Assembly: GCA_020859745.1 (NCBI GenBank)
Contig: JAJBVQ010000035.1
Location: forward strand, 1-12,444
Origin: Rikenellaceae bacterium
Lineage (GTDB): Bacteria > Bacteroidota > Bacteroidia > Bacteroidales > Rikenellaceae
Length of the DNA stretch: 12,444 bases
Direction of reading: 5' to 3'
The stretch's first letter is position 1, and every line of letters begins with the position of its first letter. The position numbers and the translations under genes were made by a program. Below the pieces are notes generated by a model, which did no database searches, was not told where the DNA came from, and saw only the letters and a program-made list of their open reading frames with translations. Shown here piece after piece: positions 7,600 to 12,444 of the stretch.

Positions 7600-7624
7600 T
7601 TACGATTAAACGGACGGTTAATCG
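7600..7624 (-). repeat. Right dyad site of an inverted pair (candidate resolvase-type binding site)
   Basis: This is the inverted partner of 7448-7472. The core 7603-7624 reads CGATTAA, eight central bases, TTAATCG, with 9 of 10 pairs symmetric around the central dinucleotide GA (7613-7614). Read in the same orientation as the left site its centre is TC, not TT, so the pair differs exactly where serine recombinases cut. The centres are 155 bp apart, close to 15 helical turns. Confidence 0.7.
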
Positions 7625-7679
7625 GATGCCGGGCACCGCAAACCGGGCGGCCGGGGGGTGAAATTTACAGATTATAACA

Positions 7680-7720
7680 GGGTAGGGCGGACATGATTCC
7701 ATGTCCGCCCTACCCGTTTT
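7680..7720. terminator. Strong hairpin terminator, probably bidirectional
   Basis: A perfect 15-bp stem: GGGTAGGGCGGACAT (7680-7694) pairs with ATGTCCGCCCTACCC (7701-7715), with a 6-base loop, followed on the plus strand by GTTTTC. On the minus strand it lies 23 bases past the radical SAM stop codon and is followed by TGTTATAAT, so it probably ends that gene as well as any rightward transcript from 7582. Confidence 0.85.
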
Positions 7721-7738
7721 CTTGCCGTTATTTGTTAT

Positions 7739-9010
7739 TTAGAACAGCCCCATCCGCTGCCGCGCCCAAGGGATCACCAGCGCCGCCGGCTGCCCCTGTT
7801 CCAGCAGCTCCCGCATCTTCAGCATATAAGGTTCCGAATGTTTGTAGAACGCCGTCAACCCTTCGCACAGCGTATTGATACGCTCGCCGGAACCGTTTTT
7901 CGACGGCGTGAAACGGTGCTTCGGGCACTCGCCGTGGCACAGGTGCACATAGCCGCACCGCGCGCACTCCGTCGGCAGCGTGTTCCGCTTGTTCAGCCCG
8001 AACCGGAACTGTTCCGGGCTTTCGAACATCGACCGCAGGTGGTCTGTGGCGATATTGCCGAGTTTGTATTCCGGGTAAACGAAGTGGTCGCACGAATAGA
8101 CGTCCCCGTTGTGCTCCACCACCAGCGCGTCCCCGCAGGTTTCGCAGAAGGCACACAGTCCCGGCCGTACCCCGCACCATCCGGCCAGCGTCGCGTCGAA
8201 CATCTGCACGAAATAGGTTCCCACGTCGCCCGTCACCCATTCGTCGAAAATGTCGTTCAGGAACCGCCCGTAGGCCTCCGGCGAGATCGACCACTCCGCC
8301 CGGTGCGACTCCGGGTCGTCCGGGCTGACGATCACCTCGCGCGGCCACCCCTCGACCCGTTTCACATGCTCCACCACCGGCAGGAACTGCATGAAGCGGC
8401 TGCCGATGCTTTTCATAAAGCGGTAGATCTCGCGTCCCTTGCCCTCGCCCGCCGCACTGACCGCCGAGAGGGTGTTGAACTCGGCTCCGTTCTGGGCCAA
8501 TAATTCGATGCCCCGCATCACTTTATCGAACGTCGGCTGTCCGCCCCGGTTCAGCCGGTTGGCGTTGTGCACTTCGGCAGGCCCGTCGATCGAAACCCCC
8601 ACCAGAAAGTTGTGCTCCGCAAAAAACTGCGCCCACTCCGCCGTGATCAGCGTCCCGTTGGTCTGCAACGAGTTTTCGATCTGCTTGTCGCCCTTGTATT
8701 TCTCTTGCAGGGCCATCGCTTTGCGGAAAAAATCCAGTCCGGCCAGCAGCGGCTCGCCGCCGTGCCAGCAGAACGACACCACCGGCACCCGGTTGCCCTG
8801 GATGTACTGCTGGATAAACTCCTCCAACAGCTCATCGCTCATCACGTCCGACGGCTTGGCCTTCGGGGCTTGCAGCTCCTTGTCGAGGTAGTAGCAGTAC
8901 GTGCAGTCGAGGTTGCAGGTGGCGCCGACGGGCTTCACCATCGCGCCGAAAGCAGTCGCCCGGTTGCGCTTGAGCGCGTCGCCGAAAGTCAGGGTAGGCT
9001 TTTTTCTCAT
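7739..9010 (-). CDS. Radical SAM/SPASM protein, anaerobic sulfatase-maturating enzyme (anSME/ChuR-like)
   Basis: The protein has 423 residues. The radical SAM motif CNLDCTYC gives Cys32, Cys36 and Cys39 for the SAM-binding 4Fe-4S cluster. WHGGEP (83-88) and SLQTNGT (114-120) are typical of the anSME group. The C-terminal SPASM region carries Cys286, 289, 292, 307, 349, 352, 358, 362 and 382 for two more clusters, and FDATLAGW places Asp272 where anSMEs have their catalytic base. These enzymes convert a Cys or Ser in a sulfatase to formylglycine, activating it; Bacteroides ChuR is the closest style I recall. No sulfatase gene is in this window, so the target lies elsewhere. The preceding promoter ends only a few bases before ATG 9010, so the mRNA may be almost leaderless; ATG 8941 (Met24) is the alternative, but residues before it resemble the ChuR N-terminus. 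The frame is open upstream to 9529, but that part runs through the promoter and into a gene on the other strand. Confidence 0.92.
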   Translation of the reverse strand: MRKKPTLTFGDALKRNRATAFGAMVKPVGATCNLDCTYCYYLDKELQAPKAKPSDVMSDELLEEFIQQYIQGNRVPVVSFCWHGGEPLLAGLDFFRKAMALQEKYKGDKQIENSLQTNGTLITAEWAQFFAEHNFLVGVSIDGPAEVHNANRLNRGGQPTFDKVMRGIELLAQNGAEFNTLSAVSAAGEGKGREIYRFMKSIGSRFMQFLPVVEHVKRVEGWPREVIVSPDDPESHRAEWSISPEAYGRFLNDIFDEWVTGDVGTYFVQMFDATLAGWCGVRPGLCAFCETCGDALVVEHNGDVYSCDHFVYPEYKLGNIATDHLRSMFESPEQFRFGLNKRNTLPTECARCGYVHLCHGECPKHRFTPSKNGSGERINTLCEGLTAFYKHSEPYMLKMRELLEQGQPAALVIPWARQRMGLF

Positions 9011-9025
9011 ATCTTTGCAAAGATA
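9010..9025. repeat. 16-bp perfect palindrome forming -7 boxes on both strands
   Basis: TATCTTTGCAAAGATA reads identically on both strands, so each strand carries TATCTTTG, a match to the Bacteroidota -7 consensus. It sits between the divergent radical SAM (minus) and endonuclease (plus) genes and overlaps the first base of the radical SAM ATG. It could act as a two-way promoter or as an operator. Confidence 0.75.
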
Positions 9026-9048
9026 ATGAAAGGAAAGCCGGGAACAAA
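9018..9048 (-). promoter_or_regulatory. Full Bacteroidota promoter for the radical SAM gene
   Basis: On the minus strand TTTG (9045-9048) is followed by exactly 19 bases and TATCTTTG (9018-9025), the full -33/-7 consensus. The transcript would begin around 9011-9015, only 0-5 bases before the ATG at 9010. The plus-strand copy of the -7 box (9010-9017) lacks a matching -33 element. Confidence 0.8.
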
Positions 9049-9060
9049 CGGGCTTGCCCG

Positions 9061-9106
9061 CATTGTCGGGGCGCCTCATGTCTAAAACCGCAGATTGGCG
9101 ACAATG
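9061..9106 (+). promoter_or_regulatory. Inverted repeat that would pair with the endonuclease start codon
   Basis: CATTGTCG (9061-9068) is the exact reverse complement of CGACAATG (9099-9106), which contains the ATG at 9104-9106. In the mRNA this 8-bp stem with a 30-base loop would bury the start codon. Both arms lie in the leader if transcription starts at the plus-strand box at 9010-9017. Its function is inferred only. Confidence 0.4.
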
Positions 9107-9931
9107 AAAAAAAGGAGACGGAAAGCCGGGTCGGGCAAGGTGCCCCGCCGGGTATGGATATGGGTGCTGTTCTGGCTGGCGCTGGCCGCAGCAGCCATCG
9201 CCTGCTCGCACAGGATGGTGCCTGCCGAGCCGGAACGGCCTCCCGTCGTGCCGCCGGTCACCGAAAAACCGTCCGTGCCGGGTGGCCTCGAACTGCCCGC
9301 CCTGGGGCAGCGGGATACGGCGTTGTATAACGAGGAGGGCCGCTACACCTTTTTGTATAAGCCTTCCTGCAAAGTTTCGCGTTGGGTGGCTTATAAACTG
9401 ACACGCAGTGATGTGACGGGCGATGCCGACCGCAGCGACGCATTCCGGCCCGACCCGCGGCTGGAGATATACGACTGGCCGTCTGCTACCGACTCGGATT
9501 ACAAGGGGAGCGGCTATGACCGGGGGCACTTGCTGCCTTCGGCCGACCGGAAGTGTTCGGAAACAGCCAACCGGGCGACTTTCCTCTACTCCAATATGGC
9601 CCCGCAGTTGCCGAAACTGAATCGCGGGGCGTGGAAAACGCTGGAGGAGAAATTGAGGGGGCTGACGGCGGATTACGATACGCTGTATATCGTGGTCGGT
9701 GCTTTGCTGGATGACCCGATGCCGGCGATCGGCGACGGGGTGGCGGTGCCGCGCCTGTTCTACAAGGCGGTGGCGTTGCGCAGGGCGGACGATTTCGAAG
9801 GGGTGGCCTATGTAATGCCGAATGACGACAGGTTGCTCAGCGGCAAGAAATACGGGGATTTCGAGGTGACGGTGGACAGCGTGGAGCGGCTGACGGGGCT
9901 GGACTTGTTCCCGCAGATTCCGAATATGTAA
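9104..9931 (+). CDS. DNA/RNA non-specific endonuclease (beta-beta-alpha metal, NUC/EndA family), exported
   Basis: The protein has 275 residues. It starts with a basic stretch (MKKRRRK...), then a hydrophobic segment (about 17-33) ending in AAAAIAC. This could be a signal anchor or a weak lipoprotein signal with Cys34; the residue at -3 is Ala, so the lipobox is imperfect. A Pro-rich linker (about 39-60) follows, then the nuclease domain. DRGHLLPSAD gives catalytic His142, matching the DRGH signature; SNMAPQ (163-168) and LNRGAW with Asn173 give the metal-binding asparagine region, followed by Glu181. Family members cut single- and double-stranded DNA and RNA with a bound divalent metal. An envelope site suggests nucleic-acid scavenging or degradation outside the cytoplasm. 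ATG 9104 is preferred; the in-frame TTG at 9095 is less likely. The gene is divergent from the radical SAM gene, with no visible functional link. Confidence 0.92.
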   Translation: MKKRRRKAGSGKVPRRVWIWVLFWLALAAAAIACSHRMVPAEPERPPVVPPVTEKPSVPGGLELPALGQRDTALYNEEGRYTFLYKPSCKVSRWVAYKLTRSDVTGDADRSDAFRPDPRLEIYDWPSATDSDYKGSGYDRGHLLPSADRKCSETANRATFLYSNMAPQLPKLNRGAWKTLEEKLRGLTADYDTLYIVVGALLDDPMPAIGDGVAVPRLFYKAVALRRADDFEGVAYVMPNDDRLLSGKKYGDFEVTVDSVERLTGLDLFPQIPNM

Positions 9932-9996
9932 GATTCAGGTTAAGGCTCATTGTTCTGAAAACGGGTTGGGATCTCGTCAGGTTCCCATGTCAATGG

Positions 9997-10035
9997 CGGC
10001 CCCGTCGCTCTGGCGCTATGTGCCACGGGGGGCCG
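9997..10035 (+). other. Structured leader upstream of the formimidoyltransferase gene
   Basis: CGGCCCC (9997-10003) pairs with GGGGCCG (10029-10035), and inside the loop TGGC (10011-10014) pairs with GCCA (10022-10025). No T-run follows, so it is not a standard terminator. It lies in the 143-base gap between the endonuclease and the next gene. I see no TAnnTTTG box or riboswitch that I recognise in this gap. Confidence 0.3.
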
Positions 10036-10074
10036 AATGTGTGGTGCGGAAACGACGGGAAATGAAGTACGGTT

Positions 10075-11118
10075 ATGACAAAATACGATGTTATGGAACG
10101 GATCATAGAGTGCGTCCCCAACTTCAGCGAAGGGCGCGACAAGGCGGTAATCGACGCTATCGTCCGCGCGGCGGGGAGCGTGGCGGGCGCGTATGTGCTG
10201 CATGTGGACAGCGGTGCGGCGGCGAACCGCACGGTCGTGACCTTTGCCGGCGAACCGGAGGCGGTGGCCGAGGCGGCTTTCCGGGCTGTTAAAACCGCGG
10301 CGGAGCTGATCGATATGCGGAAGCAAACCGGCGAGCATCCGCGCATCGGGGCCACGGATGTGTTGCCGCTGGTGCCCGTGCGGGGCGTGTCGCTGGCGGA
10401 ATGTGCGGAACTGGCGAGGAAACTGGCGGAAAGGGTGGGGGACGAACTGGAGATTCCGGTCTATTGTTACGAAGCGGCGGCTTCCGCGCCATACCGCAAA
10501 GGTCTGGAGGCTTGCCGGAAAGGGGAGTACGAAGGACTGCGCGCCAAGCTGGAGGACCCGTTGTGGAAACCGGATTTCGGGCCGTCGCAGTGGAGCGAGT
10601 CGGTAGCGCGGACGGGGGCGAGCGTGATCGGGGCGCGGGATTTTCTCGGTGCGGTGAATTTCAACCTGGCCCCTACTGGAAACAAAGAGGCCGATATAAA
10701 AGCGGCCAAAGCGATCGCCAAAGAGATACGTGCCGCGACGGGCGGCGAGTGGTCGCTGCCGTGCGTCAAGGCGATCGGGTGGTGGATCGAAGAGTACGGT
10801 TTCGCTCAGGTGTCGACCAACCTGACGGATATGCACGTGACGGGGTTGGGGCAGGCGTATGAACGGGTGCAGATTGTCGCGCACCTGCACGGAATGGCGG
10901 TGACGGGCACCGAGGTGATCGGCCTGCTGCCGGAGTGGGCGCTGGTCGATGCCGGACATTGGCTGGCCGGCGAGGGCACGGATGACCGGGAGGCGGTCGA
11001 AGATGCGATCGACTATCTGGAGCTGGACAGCATGCAGGCCCAAGGCCGCACGTTCGATCCCGACGAGAAGATCGTCGAGCGGGTGTTGGCGGCGGCGATG
11101 CGAAAGGTTCCGCGGTAG
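10075..11118 (+). CDS. ftcD: Glutamate formimidoyltransferase (FtcD N-terminal-domain type)
   Basis: The protein has 347 residues. It should transfer the formimino group from N-formimino-L-glutamate to tetrahydrofolate, the last step of one histidine-degradation route and a source of one-carbon units. RIIECVPNFSEGRDKAVIDA at the N-terminus and TGEHPRIGATDVLPLVPV (85-102), holding the catalytic His88, are family signatures. TDMHVTGLGQAYERV and IGLLPEWAL fit the C-terminal subdomain. The cyclodeaminase half found in the mammalian FTCD fusion is absent, as is common in Bacteroidota. With the in-frame ATG at 10093 the protein would begin MERIIECVPNFSEG and the catalytic histidine would be residue 82, exactly as in the pig enzyme, so 10093 may be the real start. 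No hutH, hutU, hutI or fchA partner is in the window. The gene is convergent with obg. Confidence 0.93.
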   Translation: MTKYDVMERIIECVPNFSEGRDKAVIDAIVRAAGSVAGAYVLHVDSGAAANRTVVTFAGEPEAVAEAAFRAVKTAAELIDMRKQTGEHPRIGATDVLPLVPVRGVSLAECAELARKLAERVGDELEIPVYCYEAAASAPYRKGLEACRKGEYEGLRAKLEDPLWKPDFGPSQWSESVARTGASVIGARDFLGAVNFNLAPTGNKEADIKAAKAIAKEIRAATGGEWSLPCVKAIGWWIEEYGFAQVSTNLTDMHVTGLGQAYERVQIVAHLHGMAVTGTEVIGLLPEWALVDAGHWLAGEGTDDREAVEDAIDYLELDSMQAQGRTFDPDEKIVERVLAAAMRKVPR

Positions 11119-11132
11119 CGGGCAGGCCGCAG

Positions 11133-11146
11133 GTGCCGCTCGGCAC
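11133..11146. other. Small hairpin between the convergent ftcD and obg genes
   Basis: GTGCCG, then CT, then CGGCAC: six paired bases with a minimal 2-base centre, no T-run on either strand. The 124-base gap between the two stop codons holds no classical terminator that I can see, so the two convergent transcripts may overlap or end by another route. Confidence 0.25.
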
Positions 11147-11242
11147 TCGATCCGGGAGTTTACTTCGTCCAAAGCGGAGGCTTACAGTTCGCGAGTCTCA
11201 CTTTGTCCCCGCCGCCTGCGCCCTATAATCTACAGTAGGCAT

Positions 11243-12253
11243 TTAGCCTTTAGTCAGCGTCTCCCAAAGCATATCCTTGAGCTGCTGCACATGGTATCCC
11301 GAAACCGACGAGATAAACAGGTACGGTATACCTTTCAGCTTTTCAGCAGCTTCGATCTCGTGCGTCAACCCTTCGGTCAACTCATTGTCCAGCATGTCGC
11401 TTTTGGTGATGGCCAGCAGCCGTTGCTTGTCCAGCATCTCCGGATTGTACTGCCGCAGTTCGTTGAGCAGAATATTGTACTCGTCCACGATGTCCTTTGT
11501 GTCGGCCGGGATCATGAACAGCAGCACCGAATTGCGCTCAATATGCCGCAGGAACCGCGTCCCGATCCCTTTGCCCTCGTGGGCACCCTCGATGATCCCC
11601 GGAATGTCGGCCATGACGAACGAATGTCCGTCCCGCACCTCGACGATCCCCAGGTTCGGTTCCAGCGTGGTGAAAGCATAGTCCGCGATCTTCGGCTTCG
11701 CCGCCGACACCACCGACAACAGGGTCGATTTGCCCGCGTTCGGGAACCCCACCAGCCCCACATCCGCCAGTACTTTCAGTTCCAGCACGAACCACCCCTC
11801 CTGCATCGGTTCGCCCGGCTGCGAATAGCGCGGCGCCTGGTTGGTCGCCGTGCGGAAGTGCCAGTTGCCCAGCCCCCCGCGTCCCCCCTTCACAAGGATC
11901 ACCTCCTGCTTGTCCTCCGTCACCTCGGCCACCACTTCGCCCGTCTCGGCATCCTTGGCTACCGTTCCCAGCGGCACTTCGAGAATAATGTCCTTTCCGT
12001 TCCTGCCGTGGCTTTTGGCCCCGCTGCCCCCCTCGCCGTTTTCGGCCATCTGGTGGCGCTGGTACTTGAGGTGGATCAGGGTCCAGTACTGGCTGTTGCC
12101 GCGCAGGATCACATGTCCGCCCCGCCCGCCGTCGCCGCCGTCCGGACCTCCGAACTCGACGAACTTTTCGCGGCGGAAGTGGCTCGAACCGGGGCCGCCG
12201 TTGCCCGAGCGGGCGTATATTTTGACGTAATCTACAAAGTTGGAGGATGCCAT
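11243..12253 (-). CDS. obg: Obg family GTPase (ObgE/CgtA)
   Basis: The protein has 336 residues. Obg is an essential GTPase bound to the 50S ribosomal subunit, with roles in late ribosome assembly and stringent and stress responses. The glycine-rich Obg fold fills residues 1-158 (runs such as GGPDGGDGGRGG and VKGGRGGLGN). The G domain follows with G1 GFPNAGKST (169-177), G2 threonines Thr195-Thr196, G3 DIPG (216-219), G4 TKSD (283-286) and a G5-like SSV (315-317). The acidic or OCT C-terminal extension of some orthologues is absent; the protein stops soon after the G domain. All nucleotide-binding motifs are intact. The ATG at 12253 lies about 50 bases after a good -7 box; the start begins MASSNFVDYVKIYARSGNGG, the normal family N-terminus. 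The gene is divergent from the tRNA and convergent with ftcD. Confidence 0.98.
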   Translation of the reverse strand: MASSNFVDYVKIYARSGNGGPGSSHFRREKFVEFGGPDGGDGGRGGHVILRGNSQYWTLIHLKYQRHQMAENGEGGSGAKSHGRNGKDIILEVPLGTVAKDAETGEVVAEVTEDKQEVILVKGGRGGLGNWHFRTATNQAPRYSQPGEPMQEGWFVLELKVLADVGLVGFPNAGKSTLLSVVSAAKPKIADYAFTTLEPNLGIVEVRDGHSFVMADIPGIIEGAHEGKGIGTRFLRHIERNSVLLFMIPADTKDIVDEYNILLNELRQYNPEMLDKQRLLAITKSDMLDNELTEGLTHEIEAAEKLKGIPYLFISSVSGYHVQQLKDMLWETLTKG

Positions 12254-12306
12254 GGCAGAATGTGTTAGGTTGGGGGATGAGGCAAGCGCTGTGCCATAGC
12301 CCGGAA

Positions 12307-12314
12307 CAAAAGTA
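12307..12314 (-). promoter_or_regulatory. Bacteroidota -7 promoter box for obg
   Basis: The minus strand reads TACTTTTG, an exact TAnnTTTG match and identical to the lon box. The transcript should start near 12300-12303, giving a leader of about 48 nt. A-rich sequence lies upstream, but there is no TTTG at the -33 distance. Confidence 0.6.
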
Positions 12315-12345
12315 CACTTTTTTTGCGGATTTTTCGGGCCGGTTC

Positions 12346-12376
12346 TTGCCAGAACGGGAATTGTTCCCTATCTTTG
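12346..12376 (+). promoter_or_regulatory. Full Bacteroidota promoter for tRNA-Thr
   Basis: TTG (12346-12348), a 20-base spacer, then TATCTTTG (12369-12376) match the -33/-7 consensus. The transcript should start near 12380-12383, a few bases before the tRNA 5' end at 12390, the usual layout for a tRNA gene. Confidence 0.8.
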
Positions 12377-12389
12377 CACACGCAAAAAC

Positions 12390-12444
12390 GCCGATGTAGC
12401 TCAGTTGGCCAGAGCAGCTGATTTGTAATCAGCTGGTCGGGGGT
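12390..12444 (+). tRNA. tRNA-Thr (anticodon TGT), 3' end cut by the window
   Basis: The sequence starts GCCGATG (acceptor strand), TA, then a D-arm with GCTC/GAGC (from 12399). The anticodon arm is stem GCTGA, loop TTTGTAA, stem TCAGC, putting TGT at positions 34-36, which reads ACA threonine codons. The variable region begins TGGTC and the T-arm starts GGGGGT at the window edge. About 20 bases of the 3' side lie beyond the window. No intron or odd base is seen in the visible part. Confidence 0.95.

Larger units (their letters stand above)
7392..7738. other. AT-rich gene-free region with paired dyads, a promoter box and a terminator
   Basis: These 347 bases lie between the resolvase-like start and the 3' end of the radical SAM gene. 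About 7395-7625 is far more AT-rich than the rest of the window. It holds two inverted dyad sites (7448-7472 and 7600-7624), a rightward TAACTTTG box (7582-7589) and a perfect hairpin (7680-7715). TGTCAGTGT occurs twice as a direct repeat (7438-7446 and 7528-7536). No convincing promoter box is visible for the leftward resolvase-like gene. Short open frames here look like by-products of AT-rich sequence. Confidence 0.7.

Noticed and set aside
7452..7620. The inverted repeats as termini of a MITE or small transposable element
   Set aside because: There is no convincing target-site duplication beyond a possible TA at each end, and each repeat has internal dyad symmetry with a two-base centre, which fits a protein-binding or recombination site better than a transposon end.
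7591..7677. 28-codon open frame just after the rightward -7 box
   Set aside because: Its ATG is only 2 bases after the -7 box, so it lies at or before the predicted transcript start, and half of it is the dyad sequence. Kept only as part of the small-RNA finding.
9940..11172. A 410-codon minus-strand open frame opposite ftcD
   Set aside because: Overlaps a well-supported gene with a conserved catalytic motif; the translation is R/P/H-rich with no domain.
10949..12268. A 439-codon plus-strand open frame opposite obg
   Set aside because: Runs through the end of ftcD out of frame and antisense to obg, which has all its G motifs; no recognisable domain.
1..12444. CRISPR array, insertion sequence, prophage or integrated element
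   Set aside because: No spaced direct repeats, no transposase, no integrase with an intact active site and no att-like duplication at the tRNA, whose 3' end is outside the window.

Overview
This window is most likely chromosomal DNA of a GC-rich Bacteroidota (Bacteroidales). An Alistipes/Rikenellaceae-like host is my inference from protein style and GC content, not from any search. The strongest clue is promoter form. Upstream of lon, valS, the radical SAM gene, obg and the tRNA there is an exact or near-exact Bacteroidota -7 box (TAnnTTTG), and two of these have a correctly spaced -33 TTTG/TTG. Most genes lack a strong Shine-Dalgarno; lon is the exception.

Layout, left to right. (1) The 3' end of an MgtC/SapB-family inner-membrane protein, closed by a terminator. 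(2) A lone cytosolic transglutaminase-like gene (640-1323) between two strong hairpins. (3) The housekeeping pair lon (minus) and valS (plus), divergent from a shared 206-bp region. (4) A minus-strand gene (6798-7391) that keeps the fold and DNA-binding half of a serine resolvase but appears to have lost its catalytic serine and other active-site residues. (5) An AT-rich 347-bp gene-free region (7392-7738). It holds two 22-bp dyad-symmetric sites in inverted orientation, a consensus -7 box between them facing right, and a strong terminator. (6) A radical SAM/SPASM anaerobic sulfatase-maturase-like gene (minus), divergent from a secreted or lipid-anchored DNA/RNA non-specific endonuclease (plus) across a palindromic promoter. 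(7) Glutamate formimidoyltransferase (plus), convergent with the GTPase gene obg (minus). (8) A tRNA-Thr(UGU), cut by the window end, with a textbook promoter.

Most of the window is ordinary housekeeping sequence made of single-gene transcription units; no operon of functionally linked genes is visible. The exception is regions 4 and 5. A catalytically dead resolvase-like protein beside paired recombination-site-like dyads suggests a recombinase reused as a DNA-binding, possibly DNA-looping, regulator, or a decayed invertible promoter. The two dyads differ at the central dinucleotide where serine recombinases cut and rejoin, which argues against active inversion and for the operator view. This is inference from sequence by eye and has not been tested.
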